Source of the DNA: Atopobium minutum
Lineage (GTDB): Bacteria; Actinomycetota; Coriobacteriia; Coriobacteriales; Atopobiaceae
Length of the DNA: 64,000 nucleotides
Reading direction: 5' to 3'
NCBI GenBank assembly: GCA_900105895.1
Contig: FNSH01000001.1
Location: 372,001-436,000, forward strand
A program made the translations under genes and the position numbers. The notes below the pieces were generated by a model. That model made no database searches. It saw only the letters and a program-made list of their open reading frames with translations, and was not told the origin of the DNA. Shown piece by piece: positions 27,016 to 36,895 of the stretch (the stretch's first letter is position 1; each line of letters starts with the position of its first letter).

Positions 27016-27775
27016 CAATCCTGCCATGGAGCGCTTACTGCTTGTCATGGGCAAAGAGGCGCTTTTAAAGCTTTCCAACAGCTGCGTTATGATCATTGGC
27101 ATTGGTGGCGTAGGTTCCAACTGTGCAGAAGCCCTTGCGCGCGGCGGCGTAGGAAAATTTATCTTGCTCGATCGGGACACGGTTGAGCTGAGTAATATCA
27201 ATCGTCAGGCAGTAGCGTTTTATAGCACACAAGGCCGCAGTAAAGTGGAAGTTATGGCAGAACTTATCCACGACATTAACCCCAATGCAGAGGTACAAAC
27301 CATTCATGCGTTTTTGCCCAAGACCGTAGATGAGATTTTGGACAGCCTTGAGCGCCCCGACTACGTTGTGGATGCCATAGACACCATTTCTCAAAAGCTT
27401 GCGCTGGCGCATTGGTGTCAAAAGCACGCCATCCCCGAGATTAGCTCTATGGGTGGTGCCAACAAAATTGATCCCACCTATCTTAAGTTTGCTTCTATCG
27501 AGAAAACCACCATATGTCCCGTAGCACGCATTATGCGCAAGGAGTGCAAAAAGCGCGGCATCCGTAAGCTGCAGGTGCTCTATTCTGATGAAGTACCACT
27601 GCCCGCTCTTGGTAGCGATAACGAACAACAGGATGGGCAGCAAGGTGACCAGCGCGATAAGGGTTCTCTTCTGGGAACCATGAGCTATCTTCCACCCATC
27701 ATGGGACAGATGCTTGCCAGTCGCGTTATCCGCGATCTCACTGGTTTAGTCAACAACCAAACCAAACACCGATAA
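27008..27775 (+). CDS. tcdA: tRNA threonylcarbamoyladenosine dehydratase TcdA
   Basis: ThiF/E1-like enzyme that cyclises t6A to ct6A at position 37 of tRNAs reading ANN codons. The 255-residue protein has the nucleotide fold MIIGIGGVGSNCAEALARGG, LLDRDTVELSNINRQ, VVDAIDTISQK, and the C-terminal SYLPPIMGQMLASRVIRDL. A Gln/Asp-rich insert (DNEQQDGQQGDQRDKG) separates the last strand. The start overlaps the preceding gene. Confidence 0.9.
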   Translation: MNNNPAMERLLLVMGKEALLKLSNSCVMIIGIGGVGSNCAEALARGGVGKFILLDRDTVELSNINRQAVAFYSTQGRSKVEVMAELIHDINPNAEVQTIHAFLPKTVDEILDSLERPDYVVDAIDTISQKLALAHWCQKHAIPEISSMGGANKIDPTYLKFASIEKTTICPVARIMRKECKKRGIRKLQVLYSDEVPLPALGSDNEQQDGQQGDQRDKGSLLGTMSYLPPIMGQMLASRVIRDLTGLVNNQTKHR

Positions 27776-27784
27776 GAGCGGGAT

Positions 27785-28672
27785 ATGACTTCTCAAACCA
27801 CAGCAGATACTACACAGACAGCAGCGCACGCCACGCCAGTCGCACACGCTTCCCAGTCGCCATACACGCTTTACGATATGCACCTTCACCTGGACTTTTG
27901 TGACAATCCCACTCACATACTTGCCCAGGCGCAGCAGCTTGGTTTGGCATGTTTTGCAGTTCCGGTAACACCACAAAGCTCTCAGGCGTTTGCACAACAG
28001 ATGTACGCCCACAACAGCAAAGGCTCTCTACCAAACCTTCGCATTGGCATTGGCGCTCATCCCTGGTGGATCTCTGACGGCTCTATCACGCAGCAAGACA
28101 TACAAACTGCCTGTACACTCATTGCGCACCAGAACTTTGTGGGAGAAATTGGTCTCGATTTTTCTCCTAAACACACCGATCCCGCTTCTCAAGATGCTCA
28201 AATTGCTGCGTTTACACAGCTCTGCAAGGCTGCGGCAGAAGCGTCTTTGACCAGCGGACAGATGCGCGTTCTGTCCATCCATGCCGTCCAATCTGCACCA
28301 GAAGTGCTAAGCATCCTTGAAGCCACAGATGCCCTTACGCAATGCCTGTGCATCTTTCATTGGTACAGCGGTCCGAGCGATACCCTGCACAAAGCCGTCA
28401 CCCACGGATGCTTTTTCTCGATAAACCCTATGATGCTCAATACCAAGCGAGGTCGTGAGTACGCCCGACAAATCCCTCTGACGCAGCTACTCACGGAAAC
28501 CGATCTCCCAGCACCCGAACACACAAATCTTACGGCACAAGAAATCCAGGATGCACTGTGGCAAACCATAGAAAAGATCGCTCATATTCGTGCTATGGAT
28601 CCCCTTGCACTCCGCGCACAGGTGGCTCACAATGCTGCCAATATTTTCGCCAGCGCTTTGGGAGGTGACTAG
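27785..28672 (+). CDS. TatD-family metal-dependent hydrolase
   Basis: A 295-residue TIM-barrel hydrolase of the TatD DNase family. Metal ligands are visible in order: DMHLHLD (His-x-His), GEIGLDFS (Glu), LSIHAV (His), IFHWYSG (His) and LTETDLP (Asp). It begins with an unusual Thr/Ala/Gln-rich leader of about 30 residues before the barrel. It ends one base before the GTG of the next gene. The family acts on DNA 3' ends; the substrate here is not shown. Confidence 0.85.
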   Translation: MTSQTTADTTQTAAHATPVAHASQSPYTLYDMHLHLDFCDNPTHILAQAQQLGLACFAVPVTPQSSQAFAQQMYAHNSKGSLPNLRIGIGAHPWWISDGSITQQDIQTACTLIAHQNFVGEIGLDFSPKHTDPASQDAQIAAFTQLCKAAAEASLTSGQMRVLSIHAVQSAPEVLSILEATDALTQCLCIFHWYSGPSDTLHKAVTHGCFFSINPMMLNTKRGREYARQIPLTQLLTETDLPAPEHTNLTAQEIQDALWQTIEKIAHIRAMDPLALRAQVAHNAANIFASALGGD

Positions 28673-28673
28673 G

Positions 28674-29639
28674 GTGGATATTACATACCTGTTGTGGTTA
28701 CAAGGACTGCGCGAGAGCATGGGTCCCATACTGGACGGCTTTTCTAATTTTGTCAGCTCTGTAATCGTAGGTCCTGTTGCCATCGTAGTGGTAGCGCTCC
28801 TGTATTGGTGCGTAGACAAACGAGCTGGCTGGTATGTCCTTACCAGCTTTGCCATAGGCACCAATATCAACCAGACGCTCAAAGACTACTTTTGTATCCC
28901 CCGCCCCTGGATGCGCTCTTCTCATATCCATCCTTCCCCGGCAGCCCTCGGTGGTGCCACGGGATATTCCTTTCCCAGTGGACATAGCCAAACCGCTGCA
29001 TCTGTTTTTGGTGCTATGGGGTGGCAGTATCGTCACCTCAAGGCTTGGATGCTCCCTCTTGCCGGAATCCTCACTATCTTGGTGGCTCTTTCTCGCAATA
29101 TACTTGGTGTCCATACGCCGCAAGACGTACTGGTAGGCATGGCCGTAGGCGCTCTTTCTTTGTGGCTGAGCGCCCTGCTCCTCAAGTGGATGGAACAACA
29201 AAACAACTCCCCCGCTACCGTGGCATTTGTCTTTATGGGCTTAGCGCTTCTGCTAATGCTCTACACCGTGCTTAAACCGTATCCAATCCCACAAGCTGGC
29301 ACGGCTATCTCCGTGGTAGAGATGCAAAAGGATGCCTTTACCACTGCAGGCCTTTTGGCGGGCTTGGGTGTTTCATGGTGGGCCGAGAAGCGCTTTGTAA
29401 ACTTCACGATTGATCATTCCAATAGGCAGCAAGGACGGCTGCGTGTTGTATGTGGCCTGGGCCTTATTGCTGTTTGCTTTGTAGGTGTTTTGCTGCCGCT
29501 TAAATTTCTTATGCAAACAAACGTTATCTACAAATTCTGCAAGGGATTTTTGCTTGTCATAACTGGTGTAGTAGCTGGCCCCGCGCTGACCCAATACATA
29601 GAAAAGAGTCGAGCGCAGCGCGGCACAAATGCGCAATAA
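28674..29639 (+). CDS. PAP2-family membrane phosphatase
   Basis: A 321-residue polytopic membrane protein with the three PAP2 motifs: KDYFCIPRPW (like KxxxxxxRP), YSFPSGHSQ (PSGH) and SRNILGVHTPQDVLVG (SRxxxxxHxxxD). About eight membrane segments are expected. Such enzymes remove phosphate from lipid phosphates, for example phosphatidate or undecaprenyl pyrophosphate. GTG start at 28674 with GGAGG at 28661-28665, inside the end of the TatD gene, so the two are coupled. Confidence 0.87.
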   Translation: MDITYLLWLQGLRESMGPILDGFSNFVSSVIVGPVAIVVVALLYWCVDKRAGWYVLTSFAIGTNINQTLKDYFCIPRPWMRSSHIHPSPAALGGATGYSFPSGHSQTAASVFGAMGWQYRHLKAWMLPLAGILTILVALSRNILGVHTPQDVLVGMAVGALSLWLSALLLKWMEQQNNSPATVAFVFMGLALLLMLYTVLKPYPIPQAGTAISVVEMQKDAFTTAGLLAGLGVSWWAEKRFVNFTIDHSNRQQGRLRVVCGLGLIAVCFVGVLLPLKFLMQTNVIYKFCKGFLLVITGVVAGPALTQYIEKSRAQRGTNAQ

Positions 29640-29713
29640 TAGATGAGACCTACTCACCTCTGACCAGCTGTCTTCATTTTGAGCACAGGCATGTTTGAGC
29701 AAAGGATTTCTTA

Positions 29714-30301
29714 ATGGCTAAATTGTATTTCACCTATGGTGCTATGAACTGCGGAAAGTCTACCTCTTTGCTACAAGTTGCCTACAATTATGAAGAGCGT
29801 GACATGCATGTGGTGGTACTCAAACCCTCCGTGGATACTAAGGGTGATAACACGGTGGTAAGCAGGCTAGGCACACAACGTACCGTTGATCGCCTGTTGC
29901 ACAACGATGACAATATGCAAGACGTTCTCGCTTGTCTTTTTGAGGAGCGCTTGGTGCCCATTGCCTGTGTGCTCGTAGATGAATCCCAGTTTTTGACCCC
30001 TCAGCAGGTCAATCAACTGCACATCTTTGCACATACCAAAGGCATACCTGTTATGTGCTACGGTCTGCGTGCGGACTTTAGAACCGATGGATTTCCCGGT
30101 GCTACCCGCCTGTTAGAAATTGCTGATGACATCAAAGAGATTAAGACCATTTGCTCATGTGGTAAAAAAGCAACATTTAACATGCGTTATGTCAATGGCA
30201 AACCCTCGTTTGAAGGCAATCAGATTGAGATTGATGATCAAGCAGATGTGAGCTACAAATCTGTGTGTGCGGACTGTTATTACCGCATAGCAAAGCTATA
30301 A
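29714..30301 (+). CDS. tdk: Thymidine kinase (type II)
   Basis: Phosphorylates thymidine and deoxyuridine with ATP for salvage. The 195-residue protein has the P-loop YGAMNCGKSTSLL, LVDESQFL, the lasso region, and four zinc cysteines (CSCGKKA and later CADC). The length matches type II bacterial Tdk. It closes the plus-strand run and meets clpX head-on across a shared terminator. Confidence 0.95.
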   Translation: MAKLYFTYGAMNCGKSTSLLQVAYNYEERDMHVVVLKPSVDTKGDNTVVSRLGTQRTVDRLLHNDDNMQDVLACLFEERLVPIACVLVDESQFLTPQQVNQLHIFAHTKGIPVMCYGLRADFRTDGFPGATRLLEIADDIKEIKTICSCGKKATFNMRYVNGKPSFEGNQIEIDDQADVSYKSVCADCYYRIAKL

Positions 30302-30369
30302 CGCAAGCCTGTTCTTGGCTGCACGCTTCCCCATCTGCCTTCCTGCATATAAATCCTCTATACACAAAT

Positions 30370-30397
30370 AATCCTCTTGTCTACCGACAAGAGGATT
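30370..30397. terminator. Bidirectional terminator between tdk and clpX
   Basis: Perfect 12-bp stem (AATCCTCTTGTC with GACAAGAGGATT), 4-base loop. On the minus strand TTATTTGTG follows; on the plus strand the flank is less T-rich. It lies in the convergent gap. Confidence 0.7.
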
Positions 30398-30426
30398 AGG
30401 TACGGTTCTCTGTTTTTTGCAAAGCG

Positions 30427-31728
30427 CTACTTGCGGCTCTTTATCGAGGTTATGAATTGCGGTTGCTCAGAGCCATTAACTGAGCGCTCAGTCACCACGA
30501 CCTTCTCGATAGTCAGGTCATCGGGAATGTTGAACATCGTATCCTGCAGGGTTGCTTCGCAAATAGCGCGCAAACCACGAGCACCCGTGCCACGCTTGAG
30601 TGCCATGCGCGCAATCGCACGCAGCGCCTCAGGCTCAAACTCAAGCTGTACGCCCTCAAGCTTAAACATGCGGCGATACTGCTTAACAATAGCGTTTTTG
30701 GGCTCAGTCAGGATCTTGACCAGGTCATCCTCACGCAGCTCACGGGTAGAAGTGATTACGGGAATACGGCCGATAAACTCGGGGATCATGCCAAATTTAT
30801 GCAGGTCCATAGGGGTCACTTCACTCATCAGCTCATCCTGAGAGTCTTCCACCTTGGTGGCAAGCTCAGAGTTAAAGCCCACACCCTTTTTGCCAATGCG
30901 GTCTGCCACAATCTTGTCCAAACCAACAAAGGCACCGCCGCAGATAAACAGGATGTTAGTGGTATCAATGTGGATAAGCTCCTGTTGAGGATGCTTACGA
31001 CCACCCTGAGGAGGCACACTTGCCTGTGTGCCTTCAAGAATCTTGAGCAGCGCTTGCTGTACGCCCTCACCAGATACATCACGCGTAATGGACAGATTTT
31101 CTGCCTTGCGTGCGATCTTATCAATCTCATCAATGTAGACAATGCCCACTTGAGCACGCTCTACATCACCATCGGCAGCGGTAATAAGCTTAAGCAGGAT
31201 GTTCTCAACATCCTCACCCACATAGCCGGCCTCGGTAAGGGTTGTGGCGTCAGCAATGGCAAAGGGCACTTCCAAAAAGCGTGCAAGGGTTTGTGCAAGC
31301 AGCGTCTTACCCGTACCGGTGGGTCCAAGCAGCAAGATGTTGCTCTTTGCGAGCTCCACTTCCTCCTCGTCATCCTCCAAGACATCATCACCAGCAAGTG
31401 CACGGCGATAATGGTTGTACACCGCTACACTCATAGCACGTTTGGCATCCTCTTGACCCATAACGTACTGTGAAAGCTCATCATAGATCTCGTGAGGCGT
31501 GGGCAAGTTTTTAATGAGCGGAGCCAGCTCAAGCTGCTCTTCCTCTTCAGGTACCTCAGTAGCAAAGGCATCTGCCTCAGAAATGATGTCATTGCACGCA
31601 ACAACACACTCATCGCAAATAAATACGCTACCAGGACCCTGGATAAGCTTACGCACCTGATCGCGCGATTTCCCGCAAAACGAACAGTGCAGCTCTGGAT
31701 CCTTGCCTTTGCCATTAAAGTCCGACAT
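30427..31728 (-). CDS. clpX: Clp protease ATP-binding subunit ClpX
   Basis: AAA+ unfoldase that delivers substrates to ClpP. The 433-residue protein begins with the zinc-binding domain (CSFCGKS and CDECVVACN), then Walker [15 protein letters not shown], Walker [11 protein letters not shown], the GYVGEDVEN pore region, the sensor/arginine region GFIGRIPVI, and the ClpP-docking IGF-like loop near IGKKGVGFN. The ATG overlaps the clpP stop. A negatively charged insert ([12 protein letters not shown]) precedes Walker A. Confidence 0.97.
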   Translation of the reverse strand: MSDFNGKGKDPELHCSFCGKSRDQVRKLIQGPGSVFICDECVVACNDIISEADAFATEVPEEEEQLELAPLIKNLPTPHEIYDELSQYVMGQEDAKRAMSVAVYNHYRRALAGDDVLEDDEEEVELAKSNILLLGPTGTGKTLLAQTLARFLEVPFAIADATTLTEAGYVGEDVENILLKLITAADGDVERAQVGIVYIDEIDKIARKAENLSITRDVSGEGVQQALLKILEGTQASVPPQGGRKHPQQELIHIDTTNILFICGGAFVGLDKIVADRIGKKGVGFNSELATKVEDSQDELMSEVTPMDLHKFGMIPEFIGRIPVITSTRELREDDLVKILTEPKNAIVKQYRRMFKLEGVQLEFEPEALRAIARMALKRGTGARGLRAICEATLQDTMFNIPDDLTIEKVVVTERSVNGSEQPQFITSIKSRK

Positions 31729-32356
31729 TAGCGCTCCTCGGATATGTTGGCGCTTTCCTTACGAGAAGTAATGACCTTATCGACAAGGCCATACTCCATT
31801 GCCTGCTGAGCACGCATGTAATTATCGCGCTCGGTATCTGCATTGATGGTCTCAATGGGTTGACCAGTAAATCCAGCGAGCAAACCATTAAGGTGCTCAC
31901 GAATATACTTGGTCTCATCTGCAACAATCTGGATATCCGTTTGCTGACCCTGAGCACCAGAGCTTGGTTGGTGGATAAGCACCATGGAGTTAGGAAGCGC
32001 AAAACGCTTGCCCTTGGCACCAGCGGCAAGCAGTACCGCACCCATAGATGCAGCCATGCCCACGCAAATGGTGGATACATCAGGCTTAATAAAGTTCATG
32101 GTATCCAAAATACCCAAACCCGCGTACACATCACCACCGGAGAATCAATGTACAAAGAGATGTCCTTGTCGGGATCCTGGCTTTCCAGATGCAGCAACTG
32201 CGCAATTACCAAATTGGCGGAGTCCCGCGTAACGGGCTCGCCCAAAAAGACAATGCGGTCGTTAAGCAAACGTGAGTAGATGTCATAGCTACGCTCGCCG
32301 CGCGGAGTTTGCTCGACAACGTAAGGAATGAGCGGAGTATTGGTAGGATTGAACAT
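31728..32356 (-). CDS. clpP: ATP-dependent Clp protease proteolytic subunit, frameshifted in this sequence
   Basis: Serine peptidase barrel of ClpXP. Two overlapping frames together give a full ClpP of about 209 residues. The first ends at SLYIDSP (near 32139) and the second resumes with [12 protein letters not shown]. ClpP proteins have SPGG here; the DNA reads CCGGTGG where CCGGGTGG is needed, so one G is missing at 32137-32139. The catalytic triad is intact downstream: Ser in GMAASMGA, His in LIHQPSSG, Asp in ERDNYM. The ATG at 32356 has AAAGGGG upstream. Position between tig and clpX is standard. Since the protein is otherwise perfect, a base-call error is the likeliest cause. Confidence 0.9.
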
Positions 32357-32407
32357 GCAATTCCCCTTTCTATGCAATGACAAAGACCGTAACGACCATT
32401 TTTGACA

Positions 32408-32438
32408 GAAGGGCCGTGCATAGATAGCACAGCCCTTC
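32408..32438 (-). promoter_or_regulatory. Intercistronic hairpin between tig and clpP
   Basis: Stem GAAGGGC-x-GTGC paired with GCAC-x-GCCCTTC around a 7-base loop. No T-run follows on the minus strand, so it may be an RNA-processing or partial-termination element in the tig-clpP-clpX transcript rather than a full terminator. Confidence 0.5.
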
Positions 32439-32459
32439 CTGTATAGCTACGAGCCTTAG

Positions 32460-33821
32460 TTACTTATCGGACTTCTCGTCGTCCTTGGTGGCTTCGTCCT
32501 TTTTGGCAGCGCGACGCTCGGCAACCTCATCTACCTCGGTTACCTTAGCGTTATCTACCAGCCAGTCAAGAGCCTTGTTGCGCCTAATGGCAGCACGAAT
32601 TGCAGGAAGCTGGCCATTCTCGCGCCAGTTCTCGATAAGCTCTGCGGGATTTTGAGCGCCGGACTCCTCAAATTCCTTCTCGATATCTTCTGGAGTAGCC
32701 TCAAAGCCCATCTTGCGAGCAATAGCCTCAAGGGTCAGGCTCTGACGAGCGTTTTCTTCTGCCTGCTTGTGAAGGTCAGCAATGAAGTCCTGAGCAGAAA
32801 CGCCCTGCATCTGCAGCCAGCCGTCCAAGCTCATACCCTGGGACTGCAGCTGAGAGAGGAAGTTTTGCGTGATCTCATTAAATACCTGGTTTACATACTC
32901 AGAAGGAACTTCCTCAAGCTGGAGGTGCTTAGCCATAGCAGCAAGCACGCGATTCTCCTTAAGCGTGGGAAGGGTGTTCTTCTTATCAGACTCAATCTCG
33001 GACTTAAGACCATCGCGCAGCTCTGCTACAGACTTAAAGCCAAAGCCTTTCTCAGCCAGCTCATCCGTAAGCTCAGGAGTAACAGCAACCTTGATTGCGT
33101 TGAGGGTAAGCTTGAGAGCAAACTTGTGCTCATGAGCGTCCTCGCCCTCACCGTGAGACTCAGTCCAAGAAATCTCTTTGGTCTCACCCTTCTTCATGCC
33201 CTTGATGCCCTCGTCAAATGCCTCGGGAAGACCCTTGCCATCCAACGCGAGCATGCGGTTCTGACCAGCAAAGCGCTCTGCGTTCTCTACGTTCTCAATA
33301 TCAACATTAACAATGTCATCTGCAGCGGCAGTGCGATCCTCCTCTACGTCCTCATAAGAGGTGCGGTAGGACAAAAGGGTATCCACCTGCTCGTCAATCT
33401 CTGCCTCGGTTACCTCTGCGGGAGGCATGGAAATCTCGGGAGCATCATATGAATCAAGGTCTGCGACAGGACGAACGGGAATGGTTGCATCTACCACATA
33501 ATCAGAACCCTCTACCACTAAGACGGGCTTATCCCCATAGGAAACCTCGCCTACCGGTGTGATGTCCAGCTCTTCAAGCATGAAGGGCTCTGCCTGGTTG
33601 AGAAGATCGTTAGTGGCCTGGCCCAGAACACCGTCTTTGCCTACAATGCCATCAATAACAGGACGAGGGGTCTTACCTTTGCGAAAGCCCTGGAAGTTGT
33701 ACTTGTTAGCGATGTCCTTGTATGCCTGAGCAACTGCCTTGTTTACATCCTCAGCAGCGACGGTAAGCTGTGCAGCAACCTTATTATCCTGGGGCTCCTG
33801 CGCGGTGACGGTGATCTTCAA
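32460..33821 (-). CDS. tig: Trigger factor
   Basis: Ribosome-bound chaperone and prolyl isomerase. The 453-residue protein has the ribosome-binding signature FQGFRKGKTPRPVI near residue 45, a central FKBP-type domain (MLALDGKGLPEAFDEGI and KFALKLTLNAIK), and a helical C-terminal chaperone domain ending in a Lys/Asp/Glu-rich tail. It begins with TTG at 33821 behind TGGAGGAACG. First gene of tig-clpP-clpX. Confidence 0.95.
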   Translation of the reverse strand: MKITVTAQEPQDNKVAAQLTVAAEDVNKAVAQAYKDIANKYNFQGFRKGKTPRPVIDGIVGKDGVLGQATNDLLNQAEPFMLEELDITPVGEVSYGDKPVLVVEGSDYVVDATIPVRPVADLDSYDAPEISMPPAEVTEAEIDEQVDTLLSYRTSYEDVEEDRTAAADDIVNVDIENVENAERFAGQNRMLALDGKGLPEAFDEGIKGMKKGETKEISWTESHGEGEDAHEHKFALKLTLNAIKVAVTPELTDELAEKGFGFKSVAELRDGLKSEIESDKKNTLPTLKENRVLAAMAKHLQLEEVPSEYVNQVFNEITQNFLSQLQSQGMSLDGWLQMQGVSAQDFIADLHKQAEENARQSLTLEAIARKMGFEATPEDIEKEFEESGAQNPAELIENWRENGQLPAIRAAIRRNKALDWLVDNAKVTEVDEVAERRAAKKDEATKDDEKSDK

Positions 33822-33890
33822 CGTTCCTCCAGTGTGTCTTGAACCTACGCGGCTACCACGGTAACCGCCTGCATCTGTTTAAATGTATGC

Positions 33891-33976
33891 TGGTGCGGGC
33901 GAAAGGACTCGAACCTTCACGGGGGTTACCCACTAGAACCTAAATCTAGCGTGTCTACCAGTTCCACCACGCCCGC
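33891..33976 (-). tRNA. tRNA-Leu (anticodon UAG)
   Basis: Minus-strand cloverleaf with acceptor arms GCGGGCG and CGCCCGC, discriminator A and an encoded CCA. Anticodon arm CTAGA-TTTAGGT-TCTAG gives UAG. A long variable arm, as expected for Leu, precedes GGTTCGAGTCC. It lies upstream of tig. Confidence 0.95.
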
Positions 33977-34101
33977 AACAAAGGCATACAGCCTTGATAT
34001 GATAACAGACAAACAGTGTCTACCCACTTAGTTCACGGTCAAAACACGCGAACGTTATGTCCTCATCATTTTTTACACACTAAAGGCCACGCCGAACAAT
34101 T

Positions 34102-35517
<1,416 letters not shown>

Positions 35518-35694
35518 CTATTTTTACCGAGAAAAGCATACCTGTTTATGCTGAGCGAACCGATATTTCCTCAAAGCTCGTAACAAACTGTACATGCAAC
35601 CATGGGGTACAAGAAAGTTTTCATGCAGATTAAGAACTTTGGGAGCGCGCGGCTTGAATTAGTCACAAAGCTTGCTATACTTACCAGAGCGAAT

Positions 35695-35771
35695 CGGGGT
35701 GTGGCGCAGCTTGGTAGCGCATCTGCTTTGGGAGCAGAGGGTCGCTGGTTCGAATCCAGTCACCCCGACCA
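35695..35771 (+). tRNA. tRNA-Pro (anticodon UGG)
   Basis: Acceptor arms CGGGGTG and CACCCCG, encoded CCA, anticodon arm TCTGC-TTTGGGA-GCAGA, T-arm GGTTCGAATCC. One base separates it from the following tRNA-Gly, so the two are co-transcribed. Confidence 0.96.
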
Positions 35772-35772
35772 T

Positions 35773-35848
35773 GCGGCAGTAGTTCAATTGGTAGAGCATC
35801 AGCCTTCCAAGCTGACTGTTGCGGGTTCGAGTCCCGTCTGCCGCTCCA
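35773..35848 (+). tRNA. tRNA-Gly (anticodon UCC)
   Basis: Acceptor arms GCGGCAG and CTGCCGC, discriminator T, encoded CCA, anticodon arm TCAGC-CTTCCAA-GCTGA, T-arm GGTTCGAGTCC. Confidence 0.96.
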
Positions 35849-35906
35849 TACCTACTTCATTTAGATGTATATCTGAGTGTGTGATCCCTCGCCTGCCGAG
35901 GGATTT

Positions 35907-36788
35907 TTATTGCAGCTGCTCTTTGGCCTCATTGTCCTGGACCAAGCGTGCGATATGCAAGGTGAGATATGCCAGCTCATTGTCTGTAAGCGTGGCATCG
36001 GTACGCAAAGCAACAATACTGCTGAGAATAGATGCGATTTTAGCAGCATCGGGAAATGTTGCATTGATCTCTTCTGCAATGACATCCATTTTGGTACCAG
36101 AGAGCTGTTTGTTTTGGCTAATGCGTACAAACAGATAGCGCAAATGTGTAATAAAGCGTGCAACGTTGATGGAAGACGCATCAAAATCCATGTCGTAGTG
36201 CTGGGATAAGACGTCAAGAATCTGCTGGATGATGCCGGTCATCTTATAGGTATTAGAAAGGTTACCTTGGGCAAAACTGGCGTTAACTAGATGCAGCGTA
36301 AAGGCCACAGCTTCTTGCTGTGGCAGCGTTACTGCTACCAAAGCTCTGTCTTGTGCAAGCAGCTCATTGATTGCCTGCACTAACAGCACGGCCTGACAGT
36401 ATTCCGTTGGGTACAGATGCCGTACTTCTGCTGCAAGCGGATATGCAAATGCATTCTTATTCTTAGCGCGCTCAATAGCCATAGAAACATGGTCCGCAAG
36501 GGCAATAATGAGCGCCGGGTTATTCTCGTTAACCGACGTAATACCCGCCTGCGCACTAGCTTTCTCTACGATATGTAAAATTTCTAAGGGAATACCCGAG
36601 ATAAGCTGCGCCATATGATCCACGTCGCGACCATTAGTAGACACAAAGGTTTGAGCAACCATAGCCTCATTAACCGTATCGCCCGGCTTCTTTTGGAAAC
36701 CTAGGCCTCTACCAGTAAGAATAACTTCCTGGCCCTGCGCATTGCGCGCAAGGATAACGTTGTTGTTAAAGACTCGTAGTAGCTTCAT
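35907..36788 (-). CDS. licT: LicT/BglG-family PRD transcription antiterminator
   Basis: RNA-binding regulator that, in its active state, binds a RAT hairpin and prevents a terminator from forming. The 293-residue protein has the N-terminal CAT RNA-binding domain (KLLRVFNNNVILA and GRGLGFQKKPGD, about residues 1-57) and two PRD domains. PRD1 carries LADHVSMAIER and PRD2 carries ITHLRYLFVRI, each with the conserved His phosphorylated by PTS proteins. It lies directly downstream of the PTS EIIBCA gene, whose leader holds a matching RAT/terminator (39014-39078). Its sugar class follows that of the permease, so licT versus glcT is not settled. Confidence 0.88.
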   Translation of the reverse strand: MKLLRVFNNNVILARNAQGQEVILTGRGLGFQKKPGDTVNEAMVAQTFVSTNGRDVDHMAQLISGIPLEILHIVEKASAQAGITSVNENNPALIIALADHVSMAIERAKNKNAFAYPLAAEVRHLYPTEYCQAVLLVQAINELLAQDRALVAVTLPQQEAVAFTLHLVNASFAQGNLSNTYKMTGIIQQILDVLSQHYDMDFDASSINVARFITHLRYLFVRISQNKQLSGTKMDVIAEEINATFPDAAKIASILSSIVALRTDATLTDNELAYLTLHIARLVQDNEAKEQLQ

Positions 36789-36846
36789 GACCTTCTCCGC
36801 TAGACGTGCATAGTATACCGTAGCTCAGAGAAACCACTCTATACAG

Positions 36847-36882
36847 TATAAGCCTGCCGCACAAACAGGCGACAGGCTTATA
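36847..36882 (-). promoter_or_regulatory. Hairpin between the PTS gene and licT
   Basis: Perfect 10-bp stem (TATAAGCCTG 36847-36856 with CAGGCTTATA 36873-36882) around a 16-base loop that itself holds a second CAGGC. No T-run follows. It may regulate or process the mRNA between the two genes. Confidence 0.5.
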
Positions 36883-36895
36883 CCAGTAAATAACC

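Noticed and set aside
36847..36882. Second RAT site before licT
   Set aside because: The hairpin lacks the GGATTGTTAC and GGCAARACC elements and no terminator follows.
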